Shown here one piece after another: positions 7,800 through 15,384 of a stretch of DNA of 31,470 nucleotides (the first letter of the stretch is position 1; each line of letters opens with the position of its first letter). The stretch comes from JAFDEI01 sp964196055 (lineage in GTDB: Bacteria > Myxococcota_A > UBA9160 > SMWR01): the NCBI GenBank assembly GCA_964196055.1, contig CAXMSF010000040.1, forward strand, positions 1-31,470, given 5' to 3'. The notes beneath the pieces are model-generated. The model made no database searches and was not told where the DNA came from. It worked only from the letters and a program-made list of their open reading frames with translations. A program made the translations under genes and the position numbers.

Positions 7800-8321
7800 A
7801 TGTCGAATTTCGCCGCTGATTTCCGGCCGAACGGCCGTCTGCTGTCGCTGCTGATCGCGGCCTTCGTGCTGTGTCTGGCTGGCTCCGCGCTGGCAGAGGA
7901 CGACCGCCCGAAGGAGATGCCGTACGACACGCCGGGCGAGTTCCCGCAGCTCAGCCCGGATTACAGCATGACGAGCCACAAAGTCGTGCTGGTAACCGAC
8001 AATGGCTTGAATCCGCGCCTCGCAACCCTCGACGAGGGGCAGCTGGTGGCATGGATCAGCTATTCGCAACAGCCGTCCATCGTGGTGTTCGAGCGTGAGG
8101 TCGCTCGCTCGATGATCTGCCACAGCCTGGTCAACTTCTCGATCGAGGAGGATGAACTTCGCAGCGCACCGATCAACGCCGGGGAATTTGCGAGCTTCTG
8201 CCAGCTGAAACCGGGTCGCTACAAGTACAAGATCTTGCGAAAGGGCCTGGTTCAGAGCGGTAGCGACGCGGCGCGCACGCTCGAAGGTGAGATCATCGTG
8301 GGCAACCCGAACGACAGCTGA
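7800..8321 (+). CDS. Secreted cupredoxin-like protein
   Basis: 173 residues from ATG 7800, with GAGGGGG eleven bases upstream. Residues 1-32 are a clear signal peptide (Arg, a hydrophobic run LLSLLIAAFVLCLAG, then SALA). The mature part has the look of a cupredoxin barrel: a strand VAWISYSQQPSIVVF, then MICHSL, then a closing SFCQLKPGRYKYKIL, which resembles the C-x-x-x-PG-x-Y-x-Y loop of plastocyanin-like proteins. The full type 1 copper set (His, Cys, His, Met in the last loop) is not there; two Cys could instead form a disulfide. Periplasmic or outer-face role, function unknown. The frame continues further upstream but that part overlaps the promoter region. Confidence 0.75.
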   Translation: MSNFAADFRPNGRLLSLLIAAFVLCLAGSALAEDDRPKEMPYDTPGEFPQLSPDYSMTSHKVVLVTDNGLNPRLATLDEGQLVAWISYSQQPSIVVFEREVARSMICHSLVNFSIEEDELRSAPINAGEFASFCQLKPGRYKYKILRKGLVQSGSDAARTLEGEIIVGNPNDS

Positions 8322-8398
8322 TCCCACTCGAGCATTGGGTCGTGGACACCTGGGCAAAATGCCGCGGGCGTTTCTCGTCGTGGGCGTCTTGGGGGGTG

Positions 8399-9106
8399 TC
8401 AGCCGCTCATGAACATGAGGAACTGTTCGAGGTTGGCCACGCGCAGGAACGGGTTCATGCGTTTTTGTTCGCCCATCGTGCCGACGGGCTCGGGCGAATA
8501 GAGGTGGCCGGGGTAGAGCAGGGTGTCATCCGGCAGTGCCTTCAGCGTGTGGTTCAGGCTTCGATACATGTCCTCGGGATTCGCGCCGGGCAGGTCTACC
8601 CGCCCGCAGCTGCCGAGGAACAACGTGTCGCCCGACACCAGCGCGCCGGGATGACCGGCTGATTCGACCAGGAAGCACTGCGATCCGGGAGTGTGGCCCG
8701 GCGTGTGGAGCAGCCGGATGCGGATTTGACCGAGTTCGATGGCATTTCCGCCCGCCTGTCGCACCAGGTCGGATTCCGACACGTTGGTCACCTTGATCAG
8801 ACCGTCCGCCTCGTGCTCGTTCACGTGGATCGGCACCGGTTGCCGAGCGAGCAGACGCGGCAGCCCCTCGATGTCCATGCCGAAGATCGAGCCGCCGACG
8901 TGATCCTGGTGGTAGTGGGTGACGAGTGCCCCCACGACCTCGACTCCGTCCGTCTCGGCCTGGTCGAGCAGTGCGTCGACACTCCAAGCGGGATCGACGA
9001 CCAGTGCCTGTCGTGTCGATCGGCTGCCGATCAGGTAGCTCAGGTTGGCCATTTCCCCGACGGGGATCTGGTGGAAGTACAGGTCGCTGGCTTCATTCAT
9101 GGGCAT
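8399..9106 (-). CDS. MBL-fold metallo-hydrolase, glyoxalase II / persulfide dioxygenase-like
   Basis: 235 residues. The metal-binding motif THYHQDHVGG (T-H-x-H-x-D-H) is complete, followed by HTPGHTPGS, GDTLFLGSCGRVDLPG and a final YPGH. This arrangement is that of the glyoxalase II-like branch, including hydroxyacylglutathione hydrolases and ETHE1-type persulfide dioxygenases. The GDTLFLGSCGRVDLPG segment resembles the ETHE1 side more than classical GloB, and the GloB C-terminal helical domain is missing. Cytoplasmic. It sits 37 bases after the alpha/beta hydrolase gene on the same strand. A second member of the family (gloB) is at 14531-15289, so the two probably have different substrates. 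Confidence 0.85.
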   Translation of the reverse strand: MPMNEASDLYFHQIPVGEMANLSYLIGSRSTRQALVVDPAWSVDALLDQAETDGVEVVGALVTHYHQDHVGGSIFGMDIEGLPRLLARQPVPIHVNEHEADGLIKVTNVSESDLVRQAGGNAIELGQIRIRLLHTPGHTPGSQCFLVESAGHPGALVSGDTLFLGSCGRVDLPGANPEDMYRSLNHTLKALPDDTLLYPGHLYSPEPVGTMGEQKRMNPFLRVANLEQFLMFMSG

Positions 9107-9143
9107 GCGTTCGCCGGAAACGCCGCGGAGCGGGACGCCGGCT

Positions 9144-9860
9144 TCATCCTTCGAGAATCTTGGTGATCCAACCGTCGAGCCCGTCGAGAACCTCGGACCG
9201 GACCTCTTCCTCCGTGCGCTCGCTCTTCTTCAGCACGCCAAAATGGTTGTCCGCTTCCTGGACCACCTGAAGCGTGGTCGGGGCACCGACCCGGGTCAGG
9301 GTCTGGCGCAGCCCGTCGAGGTCACAGGTGCGGTCACGCGTGCCTTGCACGAAGTGCATCGGGGCGATCAGCCGGTAGAGCTGGTCCGCTTCAGCCTCTT
9401 CCGTTTTGCCCGCAGCGTGGAGCGGGTATCCGAGAAAGAACAGGCCGTCGACTCGCAGGCGCGAGGTGGCGAGATCGGCCGCGACCGTGCCGCCGAGGCC
9501 CTTGCCGCCGAGGAAGAGGTGTGCGGGAGCCGCAGTCGGGTCTCGTGCGAGGACGCCGACCGCGGCACGGAGCGTTCGGCGCATCACCTGAGGCGTGTCG
9601 GTGCGGCGTTTCTTCGCTTCAGCGAAGGGGAAGTTGAATCGAAGCGTCAGATAGCGTCGCTCGGTCAGCTCGCGCATCACATGCTCGATCAGCGGGTCAT
9701 TCATGTCGCGACCCGCACCGTGGGCGATGACCACGCTCACGCGTGCACCGGTCGGCCACCAGCGCGGGATGCCGATCATGGCGGACACCGAATCGAGCCC
9801 GTGGACGGGCTCCGGCAGCGGAATTTGGATCTCTTCGAATCGCGCGGAAGGTTCTACCAC
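9144..9860 (-). CDS. Alpha/beta hydrolase-fold protein, KANL3/Tex30-like, lacking the nucleophile serine
   Basis: 238 residues from GTG 9860, which has GAGGGAG just upstream; the longer frame to 9965 would run through the promoter. The sequence matches the KANL3/Tex30-type alpha/beta hydrolases: VVIAHGAGRDM near residue 43, LRFNFPF near 73, then LFLGGKGLGG where the family normally has GGKSxGG. Gly121 (codon GGC) stands where the Ser nucleophile should be. The Asp in GTRDRTCD and the His in EADNHFG remain. Either the protein is catalytically dead or it works without a Ser nucleophile. Probably cotranscribed with the MBL-fold gene and divergent from the SDR operon. Confidence 0.8.
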   Translation of the reverse strand: MVEPSARFEEIQIPLPEPVHGLDSVSAMIGIPRWWPTGARVSVVIAHGAGRDMNDPLIEHVMRELTERRYLTLRFNFPFAEAKKRRTDTPQVMRRTLRAAVGVLARDPTAAPAHLFLGGKGLGGTVAADLATSRLRVDGLFFLGYPLHAAGKTEEAEADQLYRLIAPMHFVQGTRDRTCDLDGLRQTLTRVGAPTTLQVVQEADNHFGVLKKSERTEEEVRSEVLDGLDGWITKILEG

Positions 9861-9881
9861 TGACTCCCTCTGGGGGGCTAC

Positions 9882-9887
9882 TTTATA
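9882..9887 (-). promoter_or_regulatory. Candidate -10 box (TATAAA) of the alpha/beta hydrolase-MBL operon
   Basis: TATAAA on the minus strand lies 21 bases before the GTG start, leaving room for the GAGGGAG ribosome binding site. No clear -35 hexamer was found. Confidence 0.4.
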
Positions 9888-9964
9888 CCATGGAAGTTGT
9901 GAAAGCGGTCGCGCCGGGCCCCCGGGGCTCGGCTGGATCCGTACTGTAAGCCCTCGGAGCGGCA

Positions 9965-10882
9965 ATGGAAAAAGTTCTCATCACCGGAATTTCAGGGGGC
10001 CTGGGGCGACTGCTCGCCAAGCGGCTGATGGACCGTTACGAGGTTTGCGGCGTCGATCGCGTGGATTGGCCTGGACGCCCCGAGGGGGTGAAAGTTCACG
10101 TGGTCGACCTGACCCGCAAGAAGTTCGAAGACGTGGTCCGAACCGAACTTCCGACCCACGTCGTTCACATGGGCTTCATCCGCCACTTTCGCACCGATGA
10201 AAGGACCCGTTACGACGTCAATGTTCGCGGGACCCGAAAGCTGCTCGACCACTGCGTCCACCACGGAGTTCAGAGCCTGGTGGTGATGTCGAGCAGCTAC
10301 GTCTACGGCGCGTTCCCCGAGAACCCGTACTACATGGACGAGGACTCGCCGCTCTCCGCGAGCCGCTCCTACCCCGAGATTCGCGATCTCGTGGAGGTCG
10401 ACACACTCGCGACCGCGTTCATGTGGCGCTATCCGCACATCCGGACGACCGTGCTGCGCCCGGTGAACGTGATCGGCTACTACGTGCATTCGATGATCGG
10501 GCAGTATCTTCGCGAGCGACGCGTGCCGACGGTGATGGGCTTCGACCCGATGATGCAGTTCATCCACGAAGAGGATTTCGCGCGGGCGATCTCGCTGGCC
10601 GTCGAACATCGGTTGCAGGGAGTCTTCAACGTCGTGGGGCCAGGCGAAGTGCCGCTTCACACCGCGATTCGCGAAGCCGGCAGCACCGCGATCCCGGTGC
10701 CCGAAATTCTGCTACGGCCGGCGCTCGCGGGCCTTTTCGATTTCGGCTTGTTTCCGTACCCGCCCGGGGCGCTCGACTACCTGAAGTTCCCGATCACCGT
10801 CTCGGGTGAGCGATTCATCGATGCCACCAGCTTCCGGCCCGACTACAGCCTTCGCGAGACATTGGAGAGCGTGAACGACTGA
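9965..10882 (+). CDS. NAD-dependent epimerase/dehydratase family protein (extended SDR)
   Basis: 305 residues. The Rossmann start MEKVLITGISGGLG carries G-x-x-G-x-x-G for NAD(P) binding. SSSYVYG provides the conserved Ser region, and the active-site Tyr is probably in RSYPEIRD, where the expected Lys of Y-x-x-x-K is Arg. LRPVNVIGYY and FNVVGPGEVPL follow the extended-SDR pattern. It acts on an unknown substrate; sugars, lipid head groups and steroids are typical of the family. It starts an operon with an acyltransferase and a phosphodiesterase-fold lipoprotein; the stop overlaps the next ATG by one base (TGATG), so translation is coupled. GGAG precedes the ATG by six bases. Confidence 0.9.
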   Translation: MEKVLITGISGGLGRLLAKRLMDRYEVCGVDRVDWPGRPEGVKVHVVDLTRKKFEDVVRTELPTHVVHMGFIRHFRTDERTRYDVNVRGTRKLLDHCVHHGVQSLVVMSSSYVYGAFPENPYYMDEDSPLSASRSYPEIRDLVEVDTLATAFMWRYPHIRTTVLRPVNVIGYYVHSMIGQYLRERRVPTVMGFDPMMQFIHEEDFARAISLAVEHRLQGVFNVVGPGEVPLHTAIREAGSTAIPVPEILLRPALAGLFDFGLFPYPPGALDYLKFPITVSGERFIDATSFRPDYSLRETLESVND

Positions 10883-11772
10883 TGGCGACCAGAGACTCGG
10901 GAACGCTCGACGCGCTGATGAAACTCATCGGCTCCTACGTGCCGGAGGTCGTTCGGGATCTCGCAGCCGAACTCGAGGATCGTCTTCGGAAGGTGCCGAA
11001 TCACCTGAACGAGTTCGGCTTCGACCCCTACGGCTTGAGCCTCGAGGCGGCGCACCGGATGTTCTTGCCGGTGGCGGTGATGTACCGCTCCTATTTCCGC
11101 GTCGAAACCTTCGATATCGACCGAGTTCCCGAGGGGCGTGTGATGCTGATCGCCAATCACGCCGGCCAGCTGCCCTTCGATGGCGCAATGCTCACCATGG
11201 CCATGCTGCTCGAAGCCGAACCGCCCCGCATCTGTCGTTCGATGGGTGAGTATTTCCTTCCGCGGTTGCCGTGGATGGGCACCGCAATGGCGCGCGGCGG
11301 TGCGATGGTGGGAACGCCCGAAAACTGCACCCACATGCTCGACAACGAAGAATGCGTGCTGGCCTTCCCCGAAGGTGCTCGCGGCATGAACAAGCCCTAC
11401 ACCGAGCGCTATCGACTGCAACGCATGGGGCTCGGCTTCATGCGGCTCGCGCTCGAAACGTCGACGCCGATCGTCCCGGTGGCAATCGTCGGATCGGACG
11501 ACCAACAGCCGGGTATCGCGAACCTCGAGGGTCTGGGGCGGCGTCTGGGGCTGCCCGCGTTGCCGATCACGCTCGGCTTTCCACTGTTCGGACCGTTGGG
11601 CATGCTTCCGCTGCCGGTGAAGTACCGCATCTATTTCGGCGAGCCTTTGGTCTTCGCGGGAGACTCCTCCGATGACGATGTCACGATCCAGCGGAACGTG
11701 GATTCGGTGAAGGAAACCATCGAAGCCATGCTCGCGCGGGGCGTTCGCGACCGGAAGGGAATCTTCGCCTAG
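10882..11772 (+). CDS. Lysophospholipid acyltransferase family protein (PlsC/DGAT-like)
   Basis: 296 residues. Motif I is N92-H93-A-G-Q-L-P-F-D100, the NH(x6)D form found in a subgroup that includes plant/bacterial DGAT-like proteins, not the H(x4)D of PlsC. Motif III FPEGARG (162-168) and the following PIVPVAIVG are intact. Family members transfer acyl groups to lysophospholipid, diacylglycerol or glycolipid acceptors at the inner membrane. There is no strong transmembrane segment apart from moderately hydrophobic stretches. It shares one base with the gene before (TGATG) and one with the gene after (TAGTG), so the three are a tight operon that probably builds or remodels a lipid. Confidence 0.9.
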   Translation: MATRDSGTLDALMKLIGSYVPEVVRDLAAELEDRLRKVPNHLNEFGFDPYGLSLEAAHRMFLPVAVMYRSYFRVETFDIDRVPEGRVMLIANHAGQLPFDGAMLTMAMLLEAEPPRICRSMGEYFLPRLPWMGTAMARGGAMVGTPENCTHMLDNEECVLAFPEGARGMNKPYTERYRLQRMGLGFMRLALETSTPIVPVAIVGSDDQQPGIANLEGLGRRLGLPALPITLGFPLFGPLGMLPLPVKYRIYFGEPLVFAGDSSDDDVTIQRNVDSVKETIEAMLARGVRDRKGIFA

Positions 11773-13235
11773 TGGGAGCTCAGTTCCGGCGCAGCCGCGG
11801 CTCGCTCATTCGGTGCTTCGCCGTGGTGACGGGGGTGTGCCTGGCGGCCTGTGTGAGCCGAGAAGCGCCCCGCTCGCCGCCGCCGCCCGCCTCGCCCATC
11901 GCCGTGTTCCCCGAGCGCGTCGTGCTGGTTTCGGTGGCCGGCTTGACCCCGGCCGCTTATCGGGGCGACGGCGGACGGTCGCCCGTCATGCCGACCGTGG
12001 CCGCGCTCGGGCGCTCGGGCGCTGCTGCCGACGCAGTGACGCCCGTAACGCCGTCGGCGCGCTACTCGGCGCATGCGACCCTCGTGACCGGCCAGCGCCC
12101 CGCCGCGCACGGAATCGTCGCCGACCGCCTGATCGGCGAGCGCGGAGTGCGGCGAGCTCGTTATTGGCATGCGACCCAGCTCCAGTCGCCGACCCTTTGG
12201 GGAATCGCGGGGCGTGAAAAGCTCCTGGTCGCGGCCCTGGGTTGGCCCACTACGGTGGGCGCGGCGATTCCGCTGCTGATTCCGGACCTGGTGCCGGTCA
12301 GCCGTGGCGAAACCTGGATCGACGTGATCGAGAGCGCCTCGACCCCGGCGTTGTTCGCGCGCATCGCCGAGAAGGACCGCGCCGATCCCGCGCTCGAAAA
12401 CGAAGGCGCCGCGCGCGACGCTTTGCTCACCGGGCTGGCGTGCGAGCTGCTCGAATCCCCGCAGCCACCCGCACTGACTCTGCTGTTGCTCGCCCAGGCC
12501 GCACCCGCGCAGGCGGGCTACGGACCCGGCAGCGAGACCTCGGATGCGGCGCTGGCGAAAGTCGACGCCGAGATCCGGCGTCTCCTCGACTGCTTGTCGG
12601 CGAGCGGGCGCTCGGGTGATACCGCGCTGGTGATCGTGGGGGACCGCGGTGTGCTGCCGGTGCACACGCTCGTCGCTCCCAACGCGCTACTCCTGGATTC
12701 GGGACTCGTGGTACCGAGCGCGCAGTCGCGTGAGACCATCGCGAGTTGGTCGGCGTTGTCGCGGTCGAACGGCGGCAGTGCGTTCGTCTACGCCAAGAAT
12801 GACTCGGCGGCGGTGCAGGCGCGGCGCGTGCTCGCGGCCGCAGCGACCCGAACGCGGGCGTTCCGGGTCGTGAGTGCGGAACAGATGCTCGCTCTCGGTG
12901 CCGATTCCGAGGCCTGGTTCGGTCTCGAGGCGGAACCAGGCTTCAGCTTCGGCAACCAGATCGTACGACCGGTGCTGCAACCGGGAGCGCGCCGCGGAGT
13001 CGGGGGGTACCTTTCGGGGCAGCCCGGTTCGGAAGCGGGCTTCGTGGCCTGGGGTCGCGGGGTCCGGCCGGGCGTGAGGATTCCGCAAATGCGCCAGACC
13101 GATGTGGCCCCGACGATCGCGCAGCTTCTGGGACTCGACCTCGGCGATGTCGACGGGCGGCCGCTGATCGGAATCCTCTCGGTCCCGGCAACGAAACCCG
13201 CTCCCGCGGCATCGAAGGGAGCAGAGGCGCGCTGA
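11772..13235 (+). CDS. Degenerate phosphodiesterase/alkaline phosphatase-fold lipoprotein (predicted pseudoenzyme)
   Basis: 487 residues from a GTG overlapping the previous stop. The signal peptide ends in a perfect lipobox, L-A-A-C27, so it is a lipoprotein. The body is a type I phosphodiesterase/NPP-like fold: VLVSVAGLTP, then HATLVTGQRPAAHGIV, LVIVGDRG, GPGSETSDAALAKVDAEIRRLL and RQTDVAPTIAQLLG are all in order. The catalytic residues are gone: metal Asp is Ala56, the Thr nucleophile (T-Y-P-x-H) is Arg97, the D-x-x-G-H pair is Ala244/Ala248, D-H is D291-R292, and the G-x-H-G-Y His is Gly411. The frame is otherwise intact at family length, so this is a maintained non-catalytic protein, not a decayed gene. 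Confidence 0.87.
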   Translation: MGAQFRRSRGSLIRCFAVVTGVCLAACVSREAPRSPPPPASPIAVFPERVVLVSVAGLTPAAYRGDGGRSPVMPTVAALGRSGAAADAVTPVTPSARYSAHATLVTGQRPAAHGIVADRLIGERGVRRARYWHATQLQSPTLWGIAGREKLLVAALGWPTTVGAAIPLLIPDLVPVSRGETWIDVIESASTPALFARIAEKDRADPALENEGAARDALLTGLACELLESPQPPALTLLLLAQAAPAQAGYGPGSETSDAALAKVDAEIRRLLDCLSASGRSGDTALVIVGDRGVLPVHTLVAPNALLLDSGLVVPSAQSRETIASWSALSRSNGGSAFVYAKNDSAAVQARRVLAAAATRTRAFRVVSAEQMLALGADSEAWFGLEAEPGFSFGNQIVRPVLQPGARRGVGGYLSGQPGSEAGFVAWGRGVRPGVRIPQMRQTDVAPTIAQLLGLDLGDVDGRPLIGILSVPATKPAPAASKGAEAR

Positions 13236-13266
13236 CGCGCTTACCGGCTGGCTGGCACGAAAGCGA

Positions 13267-13731
13267 ATGACGGACGGGAAAGTCACGATCGAACTCAATC
13301 CGCGCGAGCAACGGCTCTACGATCGCCTGCGGGCGCAGGTGGTGACGCCGACTCCCGGTGCGTCGTCTGGCGTACGCGATCTGCTGCTGCTGCTACCCGA
13401 CCTGACCGTCTGTCTGGTGCGGCTGCTGCGCGATGACCGCGTGCCGCTCGGGTCGAAGGCGCTGGCCGTCGCGGGCCTCGGCTACGTGGTCTCGCCGATC
13501 GACTTCATTCCGGGCCTGTTGTTCGGTCCGCTGGGCCTGCTCGACGACCTGGTGATCGTGTCCGCGACACTGTCGCGGATCCTCAATTATGTACACCCGG
13601 ACGTCGTCCGATCGCAGTGGTCGGGCAAGGGCGATGTGCTCGATGCGATCCAGAGCGTGACGAGCTGGTCCGAGTCGCTGTTCACGGTGCGGCTGCGCGG
13701 AATGATCAGCGGCCTGCTCGGCGGAAAGTAG
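13267..13731 (+). CDS. DUF1232 (YkvA-like) membrane-associated protein
   Basis: 154 residues. The DUF1232 signature is clear at about residues 77-110: YVVSPIDFIPGLLFGPLG followed by LLDDLVIVSATL, two hydrophobic helices with the Asp residues typical of the family. Function of the family is not established; in other bacteria members occur as single genes encoding small inner-membrane proteins. It lies 31 bases after the degenerate lipoprotein gene and may belong to that lipid-type operon. The ATG at 13267 lacks a strong ribosome binding site. Confidence 0.88.
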   Translation: MTDGKVTIELNPREQRLYDRLRAQVVTPTPGASSGVRDLLLLLPDLTVCLVRLLRDDRVPLGSKALAVAGLGYVVSPIDFIPGLLFGPLGLLDDLVIVSATLSRILNYVHPDVVRSQWSGKGDVLDAIQSVTSWSESLFTVRLRGMISGLLGGK

Positions 13732-13874
13732 CGACCGCTTCGCGTCTGCCGCGGCCTCGCGAAAGCTGGCTGCGGATCGGCAATTGGGACGCAACATGGG
13801 CGCCCAGTTTTCCATTTTCAGGGAACCCTCTTCTCGCTCGCCGAGCGGCAAGCCTGAGTACGAAAGAAACTGCT

Positions 13875-13880
13875 TATGAT
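13875..13880 (+). promoter_or_regulatory. Candidate -10 box (TATGAT) for the small secreted protein gene
   Basis: TATGAT is a five-of-six match to the consensus and stands in a short A+T-rich patch about 110 bases before the ATG at 13991. No convincing -35 hexamer. The 259-base gap after the DUF1232 gene contains nothing else I recognise. Confidence 0.3.
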
Positions 13881-13990
13881 CCAGCAGTTTGTGGCACACC
13901 TTCCTGTGTCGATCTCGGCACGCGCCTTGCATCGATCAGTGGAGAAATGCCCACGCGAGGGGGCGAGGGGAGATCGGAGGTCACGCGGTC

Positions 13991-14410
13991 ATGCGCTCCG
14001 AAACAGGTTTGACGAGATTCGGGGGAATCCTGATCGCGGCACTCCTGCTCACCCCGGGAGCAGCCGCGGCCTTCGGCGACGACGGCCTCGTGGAAGAGCC
14101 CCCGCAAGCGCTGCTCCAGGAACTCCCGAACCGGCCCGAGCGTCAGGTTCTCATGACCGCGGAAGATCCCGACGGCGACGGCAAGCCGTTCCGTGACCAC
14201 TTCCACTTCAGCGTGAAGCGGGGCGTGGAGTACCGCCATGAGGTTCCCCTGGGCAAGTCGAACTTCTTGCTGAAGCTCTACGGGCCGGTCGTCAAGAAGA
14301 AGCCGGGCCTGGGATTCCGCGTGACGGGCACGGTCGGGAAGCATCCGGTGCTGATCAAGGGCTACGGCAACGCCAAGAAGCAGGGCATCACCTTCCGCAT
14401 CAATTTCTAG
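13991..14410 (+). CDS. Small secreted protein of unknown function
   Basis: 139 residues from ATG 13991, with GGAGG about ten bases upstream; an in-frame upstream ATG at 13889 would add non-conserved Arg/His-rich sequence before the signal peptide. Residues 1-27 are a signal peptide (hydrophobic GGILIAALLLTPGAAAA). The mature part has a short acidic loop DPDGDGKPF that resembles a calcium-binding loop, then a basic beta-rich half (VKKKPGLGFRVTG, ITFRINF). I do not recognise a family. Periplasmic or exported. It converges on gloB. Confidence 0.75.
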   Translation: MRSETGLTRFGGILIAALLLTPGAAAAFGDDGLVEEPPQALLQELPNRPERQVLMTAEDPDGDGKPFRDHFHFSVKRGVEYRHEVPLGKSNFLLKLYGPVVKKKPGLGFRVTGTVGKHPVLIKGYGNAKKQGITFRINF

Positions 14411-14469
14411 CCGACGCGATGAGAAAGACTCCGCGAGGCTCCCCTCTTCCAGGAGGCACCCCCCGGCCT

Positions 14470-14496
14470 CGCGCTCCTTCGAGTCGTTCGAGCGCG
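14470..14496. repeat. Inverted repeat between convergent gene ends
   Basis: CGCGCTC and GAGCGCG flank a 13-base loop in the 120-base gap between the small secreted protein gene (+) and gloB (-). It could be a bidirectional transcription end, but no T-tract is present. Confidence 0.25.
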
Positions 14497-14530
14497 ATCC
14501 CCGAGATCATGCACTCGGCGTTTCTCGCGG

Positions 14531-15289
14531 CTAGAAGTTGTCCTTGTGGCTGCGGATGCGCCCGAGTTCTTCCGCGTCGGTGGCGCGAACGAATGGGTTG
14601 GTTGCGCGCTCGTCCGCCATCGTGCTCGGAACCGTCATCTCCGCGGGCGTGGCGTCGTGCCAGTCGGGCGCCGCCGCAGCGCGGAGTTCGCGCACGCTTG
14701 CGAGCCTGCTCTCGACTGCTGCGTTGTCGGGGTCGGCGACGGCCGCGAACACCAGGTTGCTTTCGGTGTACTCGTGGCCGCAGTAGATCCTGACACCGTC
14801 GGGCAGGTTGCCGAGCTTGTCGTGCAACGCCGTGAACATCATCTCCGGGGTGCCTTCGAATAGGCGTCCGCAGCCGCCCGCGAACAGCGTGTCGCCCGTG
14901 AATGCGGCTCCGGCTTCCTCGAAGTAGTACGCGATGTGTCCGCTGGTGTGAGCGGGGATGAACAGGATCTGCGCCGTCTGTCGGCCGACCGAGATGGTGT
15001 CGCCCTCGTCGAGGCCGTCAGTGAAGCCCGGCAGGCGTTCCGCATCGGACACGTGGCCGTAGACGGGAACTCGGTAGTGCTGCGCGAGTAGTGGGTTTGC
15101 GGCCGAGTGATCGGGGTGGTGGTGGGTCGAGAGGATCTTCGTCACCCGCACGCCCAGCGCCTCGGCGCGCGCGACCACGGGGTCGAATTCCGGGGCGTCG
15201 ACGATCGCAGCTTCAGCGGTTTCGTCGCACGCGATCACGTAGCTGTAATTGTCGCCCAGTGTGGGCACGCGTTCGATTTGTAGTCCCAT
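14531..15289 (-). CDS. gloB: Hydroxyacylglutathione hydrolase (glyoxalase II)
   Basis: 252 residues from ATG 15289, the normal length; longer open sequence upstream is Arg-rich and overlaps the nuclease gene. The binuclear metal site is complete: THHHPDHSAA, then AHTSGHIAY, GDTLFAGGCGRLFEGTPEMM and CGHEYT. The C-terminal helical domain ends with ERATNPFVR, which in the family contributes to glutathione binding. The enzyme hydrolyses S-lactoylglutathione to lactate and glutathione, completing methylglyoxal detoxification. It is the last gene of a nudix-nuclease-gloB run on the minus strand, 95 bases after the nuclease. TAGCTT six bases before the ATG might be a -10 box of its own. Confidence 0.93.
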   Translation of the reverse strand: MGLQIERVPTLGDNYSYVIACDETAEAAIVDAPEFDPVVARAEALGVRVTKILSTHHHPDHSAANPLLAQHYRVPVYGHVSDAERLPGFTDGLDEGDTISVGRQTAQILFIPAHTSGHIAYYFEEAGAAFTGDTLFAGGCGRLFEGTPEMMFTALHDKLGNLPDGVRIYCGHEYTESNLVFAAVADPDNAAVESRLASVRELRAAAAPDWHDATPAEMTVPSTMADERATNPFVRATDAEELGRIRSHKDNF

Positions 15290-15384
15290 GGCGCCGAAGC
15301 TAGCCCGCAATTCTCGGCAAGTCGCGCAGCGAGGCGGAAGATCACCGGCCGTCGTCGAAAGACGAAGTTCGGCGGCAAAGCGAG

